Assembly: GCA_039989855.1 (NCBI GenBank)
Contig: JBDXGZ010000001.1
Coordinates: forward strand, 186,001-250,000
Reading direction: 5' to 3'
From: CALFVT01 sp039989855
GTDB taxonomy: Bacteria > Pseudomonadota > Alphaproteobacteria > Caulobacterales > Maricaulaceae
Length of the DNA stretch: 64,000 bases
The position numbers and the translations under genes were made by a program. Shown piece by piece: positions 1 to 8,242 of this stretch (positions within the stretch are counted from its first letter, which is position 1; each line of letters begins with the position of its first letter). A model generated the notes under the pieces. That model was not told the DNA's origin and ran no database searches. It saw nothing but the letters and a program-made list of their open reading frames with translations.

Positions 1-18
1 CTTAGGGGCGTTGTAATT

Positions 19-1320
19 CTATCGTTTGTTCATAGGAACAAAGTCGCGTGCGACTTCACCGGTATAAAGTTGACGCGGACGACCGATACGCTGACTGCTA
101 TCTTCCATCATTTCATTCCACTGTGAAATCCAACCAACAGTCCGTGCGAGTGCAAAGAGAACCGTAAACATAGAGGTCGGGAAGCCAAGGGCGCTAAGAA
201 CGATACCAGAATAGAAATCAACATTCGGGTAAAGCTTCTTGGAGATGAAATATTCATCTTCAAGGGCAATGCGCTCAAGCTCTTTAGCAACGTCCAAAAT
301 TGGGTTACTAATGCCAAGCTCTTCAAGAAGCTCATGAGACGCTTTTTGCATAACGCGTGAGCGCGGGTCGAAGTTTTTATAAACGCGGTGACCAAAGCCC
401 ATAAGACGGAACGGATCAGACTTATCTTTCGCACGTGCGATAAATTCAGGGATTCGGTCAACGGTTCCAATCTCTTGAAGCATGTTCAAGCAGGCTTCGT
501 TGGCTCCGCCGTGGCTTGGTCCCCAAAGACAGGCGATACCCGCTGCTATACACGCGTAAGGGTTCGCGCCAGATGAGCCCGCAAGGCGTACAGTTGATGT
601 TGACGCATTTTGCTCATGGTCAGCATGAAGAATAAAAATCTTATTCATTGTTTTGGCAATGACAGGATTAACTTCATAATCTTCCGCAGGAACAGCAAAA
701 CACATCTTTAAGAAGTTTTCCGCGTAGTTCAGATCATTACTTGGGTGCACGGCAGGTTGACCGACAGAATATTTATAAGCACGGGCACAGATGGTAGGCA
801 TCTTCGCAATCAAACGCATCATCGCGAGGTCGCGCGCTTCGTTTTCAGCAATATCTGTTTCGTCATGATAGAAGGCAGATAGCGCACCTGTTGTGCCGCA
901 GATCATCGCCATAGGGTGAGCATCTCGACGGAAGCCATGAAAGAAGCTTTCTATTTGCTCATGAAGCATTGTGTGAGATGTAATTTCATCGTCAAACTTT
1001 TCAAATTGCTCTTTATTTGGGAGCTCACCATTCATCATAAGATAAGCGATTTCCATAAAATCACAATTTTCAGCCAAATCTTCGATAGAATAACCACGGT
1101 GCAAGAGTTGACCTTCGCCGCCGCTAATAAAGGTAATTTGCGATTCCGTTGAACATGTTGATGTAAAACCAGGGTCGAATGTGAAGTGGCCTGTATGTTT
1201 ATGAAGTGCGCGAACATCAATCGCAGGCGCGCCCATGGAGCCAGAATAAATGGGGAGTTCGTAGTTATCATCACCGATTGTGAGTTTGGCCGTGCCTGTG
1301 TTTTTTATCTTATTTTCCAT
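19..1320 (-). CDS. gltA: Citrate synthase (type II)
   Basis: Condenses acetyl-CoA and oxaloacetate to citrate, the first step of the TCA cycle, in the cytosol. The 433-residue length matches the hexameric Gram-negative type (E. coli 427). The three catalytic residues are visible: His270 in GPSHGGANEA, His311 in FGHRVYKNFDPR and Asp368 in NVDFYSGI. All are shifted by six from the E. coli positions 264/305/362, so the alignment is collinear and complete. The ATG at 1320 gives the expected N-terminus. It lies 17 bases downstream of gltX on the same strand, so the two are probably co-transcribed. The gltX-gltA pair next to comEC and lexA is a common alphaproteobacterial order. Confidence 0.98.
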   Translation of the reverse strand: MENKIKNTGTAKLTIGDDNYELPIYSGSMGAPAIDVRALHKHTGHFTFDPGFTSTCSTESQITFISGGEGQLLHRGYSIEDLAENCDFMEIAYLMMNGELPNKEQFEKFDDEITSHTMLHEQIESFFHGFRRDAHPMAMICGTTGALSAFYHDETDIAENEARDLAMMRLIAKMPTICARAYKYSVGQPAVHPSNDLNYAENFLKMCFAVPAEDYEVNPVIAKTMNKIFILHADHEQNASTSTVRLAGSSGANPYACIAAGIACLWGPSHGGANEACLNMLQEIGTVDRIPEFIARAKDKSDPFRLMGFGHRVYKNFDPRSRVMQKASHELLEELGISNPILDVAKELERIALEDEYFISKKLYPNVDFYSGIVLSALGFPTSMFTVLFALARTVGWISQWNEMMEDSSQRIGRPRQLYTGEVARDFVPMNKR

Positions 1321-1337
1321 TGCAATACCTTTGCTAA

Positions 1338-2756
1338 TTAACCTGTCTGGACTGTGATAACATCGCCTAATCGACCCAATGCTTCGTCTTTGCCTAGAAG
1401 AGCAAATACAAGCGCCAAGTCAGGCGACGGAGAACCGGCAGTAAGTGCGGCGCGAGCGGGTTGGCCGATTTTACCAAAGCCAATCTCATGTTCCGCGACG
1501 AAATCTGTAATCTCTCTCAAAAGATTATCTTCTGTCCATGCCGTGCCTTCTAATGATTTTAGTCGATTTGTCAAAGACTCAAGAAGGGGTAACCTATCTG
1601 CTTTGAGAGATTTTTTGGTTTTTCCCGTAATCGACAAAGGTCTTTGAGCCAATAAATAAGCTGCTTGCTCGACAATTTGTTTGAGTGTGCTCGAGCGAGG
1701 TTTTAAGGACGGCATAGCGGCAAGAAGCTTAGCGTTGAGCGTTTCAGATATCGAGCCATGCACTGCTTCGATGAAAGGGAGGACTAAACTTAAAAGCTCC
1801 GCATCATCCATTTCAAGGATGTGTTGGCCGTTAATATAATCCATTTTGTCAAAATCAAGACGCGCGGCAGCGGAATTGATACCCTTTAGATCAAAAGCTT
1901 CCGTAGCTGTCTGGCCAAGATAAACATCTTGATCCCCTTTCGACCAGCCAAGCTTTAGAAGGTAATTACGGAGCCCGTCAGGCAAGTAACCCATCTCCTT
2001 GTAAGCCTCGACCCCCAAAGCGCCGTGACGCTTGGAAAGTTTTTTACCGTCAGGCCCGTGAATAAGTGGAACATGGGCAAAAACAGGAATGTCCCATCCG
2101 AGAGCCATATAGATTTGTGATTGCCGCCCCGCGTTAATCAGGTGGTCATCACCTCTGATCACATGGGTAACATCCATATTGTGATCATCGACGACAACGG
2201 CCAGCATATAGGTAGGTGTGCCGTCAGCACGTAATAGAACCAGATCGTCAAATTCTTTATTTTGCCACGTAATTTGCCCTTGGACTTGATCGTGGATGGT
2301 GGTCATGCCCTCTGGCACTCGAAAGCGTACGGTGAAGGGTGTATCACTCGGCCTGTCAGATGCAGACTTGTCGCGCCACGGGGAGCGGAACGCATGACCC
2401 TCATTGCGCGCCTGTGCGCGTAAAACTTCAAGCTCTTCGGGGGTGCAGAAACATCGATAAGCAGCTCCGCTTTCAAGCAGGGATTGCGCGGCTGCGACGT
2501 GATTGCTCGCACGGCTATGTTGATAGACAATATCGCCATCATGACCGAGGCCGAGCCATGCCATGCCGTCCAAAATAGCTTGTGTCGCTTCGGGAGTTGA
2601 GCGCGCACGGTCCGTGTCTTCTATACGCAGACGAAACTCGCCGCCCATTTTTCGGGCATAAAGCCAGTTAAATAGCGCGGTGCGCGCGCCCCCAATATGG
2701 AGGAAGCCCGTCGGAGACGGTGCAAAACGCGTTACAATTTTCGATGGAGTGGACAC
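1338..2756 (-). CDS. gltX: Glutamyl-tRNA synthetase
   Basis: Charges tRNA-Glu (and possibly tRNA-Gln in organisms that use transamidation) with glutamate. It is a class I synthetase: a HIGH-type signature, LHIGGART, sits near residue 20 and the KMSKS-type signature appears as KKLSKRHG near residue 240. The reading frame is open back to a TTG at 2777, but family alignment favours the GTG at 2756, giving an N-terminus STPSKIVTRFAPSPTG and a length of 472 residues. That start leaves only about 32 bases to the divergent comEC start, so the promoters of the two genes must overlap each other or the coding sequence. The product is certain; the start is less so. Confidence 0.96.
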   Translation of the reverse strand: MSTPSKIVTRFAPSPTGFLHIGGARTALFNWLYARKMGGEFRLRIEDTDRARSTPEATQAILDGMAWLGLGHDGDIVYQHSRASNHVAAAQSLLESGAAYRCFCTPEELEVLRAQARNEGHAFRSPWRDKSASDRPSDTPFTVRFRVPEGMTTIHDQVQGQITWQNKEFDDLVLLRADGTPTYMLAVVVDDHNMDVTHVIRGDDHLINAGRQSQIYMALGWDIPVFAHVPLIHGPDGKKLSKRHGALGVEAYKEMGYLPDGLRNYLLKLGWSKGDQDVYLGQTATEAFDLKGINSAAARLDFDKMDYINGQHILEMDDAELLSLVLPFIEAVHGSISETLNAKLLAAMPSLKPRSSTLKQIVEQAAYLLAQRPLSITGKTKKSLKADRLPLLESLTNRLKSLEGTAWTEDNLLREITDFVAEHEIGFGKIGQPARAALTAGSPSPDLALVFALLGKDEALGRLGDVITVQTG

Positions 2757-2788
2757 TCGATAAAGCCTGTGAAACAATGGAAGATATA

Positions 2789-4939
2789 ATGGCGTTCCTA
2801 TCTCATAACCACGGACAAAATGATAGTCCCAATTCGCTCGACGGTGGTGATTTAGATCCGTCTTATTTTTGGCGTTTGTTACAGCTTTTTAGCTTCATTC
2901 GTTATATTACGCCCTTTGATATCTATGTGGTTTCGTTCGGCGTCGGAATTGCCACCTATTTTGGACTGTCATTTGAGCCTAATCTGGTAATCAGTTTCTC
3001 TGTCGTAACAATCATGGTGATGTTTTACCTCGCCGCTAGGCGCTATACGAATTTAAAGCCGATGACACAAAATATTCTATTATGCGCTGTCTTTGGCAGC
3101 TTAGGGTTTGTGGCGGCGAACCTTCATACGGCCTCAGAGCGGATAAATTTCTTCCCTGATTATCAGAAAGCTTACCGTTTATCAGGGTGGGTCGAAGGAT
3201 ATGATAATGGCCGCACAGGTCGCCGTTATATGGTGCGGTTGATGGGAGTTGAAAATCTCGATACCCCGCCGGAGCGTGTTCGTATTAGAGGGCAAATAGG
3301 CGGATTTGAAGTCGGTGATTTTGTTGAAACTCGTGCCGTCTTGACGGGGCCACCAGCCCCCGCCACGCCGGGGGGATATGATTCGCGCCGCTCAGCATAT
3401 TTCAAAGGTCTAGGCGGGTCAGGTTTTGCGATTGAGCCCTTTGTGAAGACAGCGGAGACGCCCTTGTCATGGCGGGAAAGTCGAAGGCGAGATTTGTTGA
3501 AATTTCGCTACCGACTATCGCAACGGATTAAGTCTCAATCGCCAGAAACAACGGCAGGCTTGCAAGCGGCGTTGATAACAGGGCTGCGTCAAGATATTCG
3601 GCCTCAACAGGTTGACGCATTGAGAGCGTCTGGGCTTGCGCACATATTAGCCATATCAGGATTGCACATGGCCCTGTTTGCAGGGAGTTTTTATAGTCTG
3701 ATATCATGGCTGCTCGCCTCTATTCCATTCCTTGCACGGCAATATGACGTTCGTAAATTCGCGGCTATTGGCGGCATCTTTGCGGCAACGCTTTATCTAT
3801 TTGTTTCAGGTGCATCTGTGGCCACGCAGCGCGCATTTATCATGGCGGTGATATTATTTTTGGCACTTATTCTTGACCGCCAGGCCCTGTCAACGCGCAG
3901 CGTCAACCTCGCCGCATTGATCACGCTTTGGCTTCATCCAGAGAGCCTTTTGTCGGTTGGCTTTCAAATGTCTTTCGCGGCTGTTTTAGCGCTTGTCGTG
4001 GTGTACCGCCATTGGGCCGATTGGAAAGTACAGCGCGGCTGGTCATATACGGGTGGACTATTCATGCGGGTACGCAACGGAATTGTATCCCTTAGCGTCA
4101 CAAGTCTTGTCGCAGGATTTGCTACGGGGCTTTTTGCGATTATGCATTTTCAACGGTGGGCAAGATATGGTCTCGTTGGGAACCTCACGGCTATGCCGAT
4201 TTTTACGTTTCTGGTTATGCCGATGGCGCTTGTCACATTTTTGTTGCTGCCCTTTGGCTTAGAGCGTTTTTCACTCAAGATCATGGGGTTAGGGTTAGAA
4301 CCTGTTATATGGGTTGCGGGGCGTATAGAGGCTCTACCCGAAGCTATGTTGGCTTTTAAGAAACCACCTGAGGGATTTATAGCGCTTTATGCGGTGTGTT
4401 TTCTCTTAATTTGCCTGGGCCGTATGGGCTTGAGAATGTTCGGCGGCGGACTTGCGCTTATACTCGCCATGATCTGGATACAATCTCCAACGGCTATTAT
4501 GCGCGTGTCTGATAAGGGGCAGGTGACATGGCAATCGGAAGCTGGGCGTTATTATACGCTTAACCGCCGCTCTGACCGTTTTGGCCGCACGCAATTCCTG
4601 CGGGGTAATGGGGATGCTGATGAAACCGTTGAGGATGGTCGTAAGCTTGATGCCTGTGACGGGCAGGGCTGCTGGCTTAGTTTGAAGGGCTTTAAAGTCG
4701 CAATTGTACAAACGCCAGACCTCTTACCTGAGGCTTGTGAAACATCTGACTTTGTTATCATTCAAAAACGTGCGGCAGGGCCACGAGCTGAATATTTATG
4801 CAAGTCACAAGGCCAATCAAAAAAAGTTATTGACGCAGACGATCTTAAAGACACAGGCTCACTTGATCTTTACGTGAAAGATGGGACATTCATACTGAAA
4901 ACGGCCAAGTCCACACATCGTAAGCGGCCTTGGAATTAA
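2789..4939 (+). CDS. comEC: ComEC/Rec2-type DNA-uptake channel protein
   Basis: Inner-membrane protein of the ComEC family, which moves single-stranded DNA across the cytoplasmic membrane during natural transformation. The order is an N-terminal pair of membrane segments, an OB-like soluble domain, then the competence domain. The latter contains the family signature RASGLAHILAISGLHMALFAG and many hydrophobic helices through about residue 560. The C-terminal ~140 residues are soluble, but I cannot see the HxHxDH metal site of the metallo-beta-lactamase domain found in longer ComEC proteins. The start is chosen at ATG 2789 because GGAAG lies 5 bases upstream. In-frame starts at 2720 and 2777 exist, but 2720 lies inside gltX. 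Whether it supports transformation cannot be judged here. Confidence 0.9.
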   Translation: MAFLSHNHGQNDSPNSLDGGDLDPSYFWRLLQLFSFIRYITPFDIYVVSFGVGIATYFGLSFEPNLVISFSVVTIMVMFYLAARRYTNLKPMTQNILLCAVFGSLGFVAANLHTASERINFFPDYQKAYRLSGWVEGYDNGRTGRRYMVRLMGVENLDTPPERVRIRGQIGGFEVGDFVETRAVLTGPPAPATPGGYDSRRSAYFKGLGGSGFAIEPFVKTAETPLSWRESRRRDLLKFRYRLSQRIKSQSPETTAGLQAALITGLRQDIRPQQVDALRASGLAHILAISGLHMALFAGSFYSLISWLLASIPFLARQYDVRKFAAIGGIFAATLYLFVSGASVATQRAFIMAVILFLALILDRQALSTRSVNLAALITLWLHPESLLSVGFQMSFAAVLALVVVYRHWADWKVQRGWSYTGGLFMRVRNGIVSLSVTSLVAGFATGLFAIMHFQRWARYGLVGNLTAMPIFTFLVMPMALVTFLLLPFGLERFSLKIMGLGLEPVIWVAGRIEALPEAMLAFKKPPEGFIALYAVCFLLICLGRMGLRMFGGGLALILAMIWIQSPTAIMRVSDKGQVTWQSEAGRYYTLNRRSDRFGRTQFLRGNGDADETVEDGRKLDACDGQGCWLSLKGFKVAIVQTPDLLPEACETSDFVIIQKRAAGPRAEYLCKSQGQSKKVIDADDLKDTGSLDLYVKDGTFILKTAKSTHRKRPWN

Positions 4940-4975
4940 TAGAATAAGGAATTAACAGGCCTGCAGCACATGAGT

Positions 4976-5626
4976 TTAATTATAATTCCTAATCAACCCC
5001 GCCAAGATACCTTGAACAGCCACGCGGTTTGAATCCAAAACGCGTGTTTCAAAATCTTTATTTTCTGCAATCAATTCAATATTTTGCCCTGACTTGTAAA
5101 GGCGTTTTAGGGTCGCTTCTTCACCGTCAACAAGGGCGACAACGATTTGGTTGTTACGAGCCACATCTGACTTACGGATCACGACAACATCTCCGTCTAA
5201 AATACCCGCGTCGATCATCGACTCGCCTTCGACGGTGAGCGCAAAGTGATCTCCGCGTCCGATCATACCTTGCGGGACTGACACTGTGCGTCCGTCTTGC
5301 TGTATCGCCTCGATCGGGACACCCGCCGCGATTTTACCAACAAGGGGGACGCTCAAGCTATCATTAGCAGGAACAGCTTGTGGGGTTAGCCCAGAATTGG
5401 CTGCAACAACATCGGCGGGAAGTTTTAGCACTTCGAGCGCACGGGCCTTGTTGGGAAGGCGGCGAATAAAGCCGCGTTCTTCAAGGGCCGTAATGAGTCG
5501 GTGAATACCTGACTTAGACGCCAATCCGAGATGATCTTTCATTTCGTCATAGGACGGTGGGACGCCCACAGCCTTAATACGGTTATCAATAAGGAGGAGC
5601 AGATCTTTTTGCTTTTGGGTTAACAT
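4976..5626 (-). CDS. lexA: LexA repressor of the SOS response
   Basis: Self-cleaving transcriptional repressor of DNA-damage genes. The N-terminal winged-helix domain (about residues 1-65) is followed by an S24 peptidase fold. The scissile Ala101-Gly102 is in KIAAGVPIEA, the nucleophile Ser136 in GESMIDAG and the general base Lys174 in EATLKRLY. The frame extends upstream to 5695, but the ATG at 5626 gives the normal LexA N-terminus (MLTQKQKDLL) and 216 residues. The longer frame would translate through the SOS box at 5668-5682, which supports the shorter start. It is convergent with comEC and directly downstream of trpC. In many relatives moaC/moeA sit between trpC and lexA; they are absent here. 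Confidence 0.97.
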   Translation of the reverse strand: MLTQKQKDLLLLIDNRIKAVGVPPSYDEMKDHLGLASKSGIHRLITALEERGFIRRLPNKARALEVLKLPADVVAANSGLTPQAVPANDSLSVPLVGKIAAGVPIEAIQQDGRTVSVPQGMIGRGDHFALTVEGESMIDAGILDGDVVVIRKSDVARNNQIVVALVDGEEATLKRLYKSGQNIELIAENKDFETRVLDSNRVAVQGILAGLIRNYN

Positions 5627-5667
5627 GGGTAAAGCTCGCTTGTACAAAACATAAACATTCGTGTTTT

Positions 5668-5682
5668 GTTCTACATAAGTTC
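5668..5682 (-). promoter_or_regulatory. SOS box (LexA operator) of lexA
   Basis: The sequence shows an exact GTTC-N7-GTTC direct repeat, GTTC at 5668-5671 and again at 5679-5682. This is the LexA-binding consensus known in alphaproteobacteria such as Caulobacter and Rhodobacter. It lies 42 bases upstream of the chosen lexA start, the position expected for autoregulation. The box is between the end of trpC and lexA, so LexA binding could also hinder read-through from the trp operon. Confidence 0.85.
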
Positions 5683-5700
5683 TACTTAATGTCAAGTCGG

Positions 5701-6501
5701 TTAAATTAGTGCGCGTGTCGCGCCTTCCACATCTGCTTGCCGCATGAGGCTTTCGCCAATGAGAAAACCATGCGCGCCTTCACCTGTGAGGCGTTCAATA
5801 TCTGCGCGGGTAAATACACCGCTTTCCGCGATCAAAGTATGGCTATCGGGGATATGCGTTGTCAGGCGGCTGAAATTATCGAGGCTAGTGTCAAACGTGC
5901 GAAGATCACGATTGTTAATCCCCATTAATGTCCCGCCGAGTTTGAGCCCTCGCCGCACTTCATCGGGTGTATGGGTCTCAATTAGGGCGTCCATACCAAG
6001 GTCGGTCGCAGTATCGAACAGGTCTTTTGCCAAGGCGTCATCAATCATCGCCATGATGATCAGGATGCAGTCAGCGCCCATGGCACGGCACTCAATGATT
6101 TGGACGGGGTCGATCATGAAGTCTTTACGGAGCATCGGCAGAGGCGACACGGCGCGTACGGACTGAAATATCTCATTGCTGCCTTGAAAGCCTGGGCCGT
6201 CTGTGAGGACCGATAGGCAAGCCGCACCGCCGCGTGCGTAACTCTGGGCAATCTCAACAGAGTTGAAATCAGCACGGATAAGCCCTTTGGACGGGGAGGC
6301 CTTTTTAATTTCTGTAATCAGGGCGGGTCGTGTTCTCGCGGCGTCTATAAGGGCGTCTTCGAAACCAAGGGGTTTGGGGGCAGCTTTCGCTTGCGCTAAA
6401 AGCTCCGCCTCAGTGATGCGTGATCTTAGCGCCGCGACCTCATCAACCTTATAGGCGGCGATTTTTTTAAGGACGTCAGGGGCATCCATCAAACTAGTCA
6501 T
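5701..6501 (-). CDS. trpC: Indole-3-glycerol-phosphate synthase
   Basis: Closes the indole ring: converts 1-(2-carboxyphenylamino)-1-deoxyribulose-5-phosphate to indole-3-glycerol phosphate. It is a (beta/alpha)8 barrel of 266 residues. Family motifs are present in order: ALITEIKKASPSKG, LTDGPGFQGS, LRKDFMID, GINNRDL and AESGV. It is a stand-alone TrpC without a fused TrpF domain, and trpF is not in the window. The start at 6501 has AGAGGT five bases upstream and overlaps the end of trpD by 8 bases, which suggests translational coupling. It is the last gene of the trp cluster before lexA. Confidence 0.97.
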   Translation of the reverse strand: MTSLMDAPDVLKKIAAYKVDEVAALRSRITEAELLAQAKAAPKPLGFEDALIDAARTRPALITEIKKASPSKGLIRADFNSVEIAQSYARGGAACLSVLTDGPGFQGSNEIFQSVRAVSPLPMLRKDFMIDPVQIIECRAMGADCILIIMAMIDDALAKDLFDTATDLGMDALIETHTPDEVRRGLKLGGTLMGINNRDLRTFDTSLDNFSRLTTHIPDSHTLIAESGVFTRADIERLTGEGAHGFLIGESLMRQADVEGATRALI

Positions 6502-7507
6502 TGGTGACCTCTATGAGCTTTGCCAAAGCGGATTTCGCCGCGCCGCTATCGATGCTGTGTGTCGCCAATTCAATGCCGTCTTCAACTTTATCTGCAAGGC
6601 CGGCGATATAGAGGGCGGCCCCCGCATTAAGGCGGACAATATCTCGGTAGGCGGACGCTGTGCCGTCCAAAAGTGCGGTGAGGGCAGCGGCGTTCACATC
6701 AGGCGTTCCGCCGCGAAGATCATCCATTGCAACACGCTTAATGCCGTAATCTTCAGGCGTGAGGGTGAAATCCCGTAGCTTTCCGTCTTTCAGCTCCGTC
6801 ACATGAGTTGTGCCTGTGGTGGTAATCTCGTCAAGACCGTCTTCACCGTGAACCACCCACGCGTGAACACTGCCGAGGTCACGCAGGGTTTCCGATATAG
6901 GGCGTCTCCAGCGGTCATTCGCGACCCCGAGGAGTTGCCGTTGCGCTCCTGCAGGATTACATAATGGCCCTAAGAGGTTGAAAAGTGTGCGTATTTTCAT
7001 GGCTCTACGCGCAGGACCAACAAAGCGCATGGCGGGGTGATGGTTCGGGGCAAAGAGAAAGCCAAGGCCTGCGGTCTTAATCGCGTGGGCGGCTTGCGCG
7101 GGCGTAATATCCAAATTGACGCCCAGAGCAGACAGCGTATCGGCTGTGCCTGTGAGGCTACTCGCAGCGCGGTTGCCGTGCTTGGCGAGCTTAGCCCCTG
7201 CACCCGCACAGACAAGCATGGACGCAGTTGAAATAGACAGCGTATGCAGGCCTGTTCCGCCTGTACCAACAATATCAAGTAGGTCTAGTCCCGTTTCAAC
7301 GGGAACCATGTGCGCGCGCATGACGCGTGTGCCTGCGCGTACGTCTTGGGTTGTTACGCCTAGGGTTTCTAGCCCCATGAGGAGCGCCGCGATTTGAGCG
7401 TCATTGGCGTGACCGCCTAGAATAGAGGTGAGGGCTGCTTCAAGCGCGGCCTCAGTCGGGCGTTCGCCTTGGGCCAATGTGCTTAATATGTCCGTGTTAA
7501 AGATCAC
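6494..7507 (-). CDS. trpD: Anthranilate phosphoribosyltransferase
   Basis: Transfers the phosphoribosyl group from PRPP to anthranilate, the second committed step of tryptophan synthesis. The 337 residues match the stand-alone enzyme. Conserved elements are visible: the PRPP-binding loop DIVGTGGTG, then KHGNRAASS, and the anthranilate-site segment APNHHPAMR. Translation starts at a GTG whose bases overlap the trpG stop as GTGA, a typical tight coupling. It is co-transcribed with trpG upstream and trpC downstream. Confidence 0.97.
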   Translation of the reverse strand: MIFNTDILSTLAQGERPTEAALEAALTSILGGHANDAQIAALLMGLETLGVTTQDVRAGTRVMRAHMVPVETGLDLLDIVGTGGTGLHTLSISTASMLVCAGAGAKLAKHGNRAASSLTGTADTLSALGVNLDITPAQAAHAIKTAGLGFLFAPNHHPAMRFVGPARRAMKIRTLFNLLGPLCNPAGAQRQLLGVANDRWRRPISETLRDLGSVHAWVVHGEDGLDEITTTGTTHVTELKDGKLRDFTLTPEDYGIKRVAMDDLRGGTPDVNAAALTALLDGTASAYRDIVRLNAGAALYIAGLADKVEDGIELATHSIDSGAAKSALAKLIEVTND

Positions 7508-8085
7508 AGATTAAACCCTGCCTCCGTGAGGAAGGTACGGAGCATATCGTGGCCATGCTCAGAGGCAATGGACTCGGGATGAAACTGCACGCCGTGGATA
7601 GGGCGCGATGTATGACGAACGCCCATAATCTCACCGTCGGCGGTCCACGCATTAGCGATGAGCGTGCTTGGCAGTGTGGCGCGGTCTACCGCAAGACTGT
7701 GGTAGCGTGTCGCCGTAAACGGGTCAGGAAGCCCCTTAAAGACACCGCTGTTATCATGTTGAATTTGCGAGGTTTTTCCGTGCATGATTTCTTTGGCAGA
7801 AATGACATTGCCGCCGAAAGCTTGTCCCATGGATTGCATCCCGAGGCAGACGCCAAATATAGGAAGGTCATCAGGCGCTTGTGCGAGGAGATCAAGGCAC
7901 ATGCCCGCTTCATTCGGCGTTTTTGGGCCTGGCGAAAGAAGCAAGGCTTTTGCGCCAAGTTTGAGCGCTTCAGCCGCACTCATATCATCATTGCGAATGA
8001 CTTTTGTCTCTGCGCCTAATTCTTGCGCGTAATGCACAAGGTTATACGTAAAGCTATCGTAATTATCTATGACGAGAAGGGTCAT
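7504..8085 (-). CDS. trpG: Anthranilate synthase glutamine amidotransferase component
   Basis: Class I glutamine amidotransferase that supplies ammonia to TrpE. The 193 residues form a single GATase domain. The nucleophile Cys is in FGVCLGMQSMGQ and the His-Glu pair is in VQFHPESIASEHG. The oxyanion-strand region LLLSPGPKTPNEAG is typical of TrpG/PabA. The ATG at 8085 overlaps the stop of a 51-codon ORF (8082-8237) as ATGA. It could also serve para-aminobenzoate synthesis, as amphibolic TrpG/PabA proteins do, but its position in the trp cluster makes tryptophan the main role. Confidence 0.96.
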   Translation of the reverse strand: MTLLVIDNYDSFTYNLVHYAQELGAETKVIRNDDMSAAEALKLGAKALLLSPGPKTPNEAGMCLDLLAQAPDDLPIFGVCLGMQSMGQAFGGNVISAKEIMHGKTSQIQHDNSGVFKGLPDPFTATRYHSLAVDRATLPSTLIANAWTADGEIMGVRHTSRPIHGVQFHPESIASEHGHDMLRTFLTEAGFNL

Positions 8086-8237
8086 TGTGGAGGGATCTTA
8101 TCTTTATAGTGCGCTCTATATTGTTCGCGTGATTTTTGTCGTTTATTAGTGTTTTTTTCTTTTGATTGAAGTCCAAAAAAGATTAGGAGCATACTAGGTG
8201 CAAAGATGATTATTAGGAACATAGCTAAGGACTTCAT
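8082..8237 (-). CDS. Small predicted membrane peptide (51 aa) inside the trp operon
   Basis: An unrecognised small ORF lies between trpE and trpG. It starts with ATG at 8237, five bases after the trpE stop, and ends in a TGA that overlaps the trpG start as ATGA. The predicted peptide begins MKSLAMFLIIIFAPSML and continues with a hydrophobic stretch up to about residue 22, enough for one membrane helix. A Lys/Arg/Gln-rich hydrophilic tail of about 29 residues follows. A weak ribosome-binding sequence (GGAAC) lies at the end of trpE. The exact packing between two essential-pathway genes and the coupled stop/start suggest it is translated. It may instead act only as a coupling device that carries ribosomes from trpE to trpG. 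I know no family for it. Confidence 0.6.
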   Translation of the reverse strand: MKSLAMFLIIIFAPSMLLIFFGLQSKEKNTNKRQKSREQYRAHYKDKIPPQ

Positions 8238-8242
8238 GACTT

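Noticed and set aside
4948..4989. Inverted repeat AGGAATTA/TAATTCCT between comEC and lexA as a terminator
   Set aside because: The loop is about 28 bases, the stem is AT-rich and there is no T-run; pairing is probably accidental.
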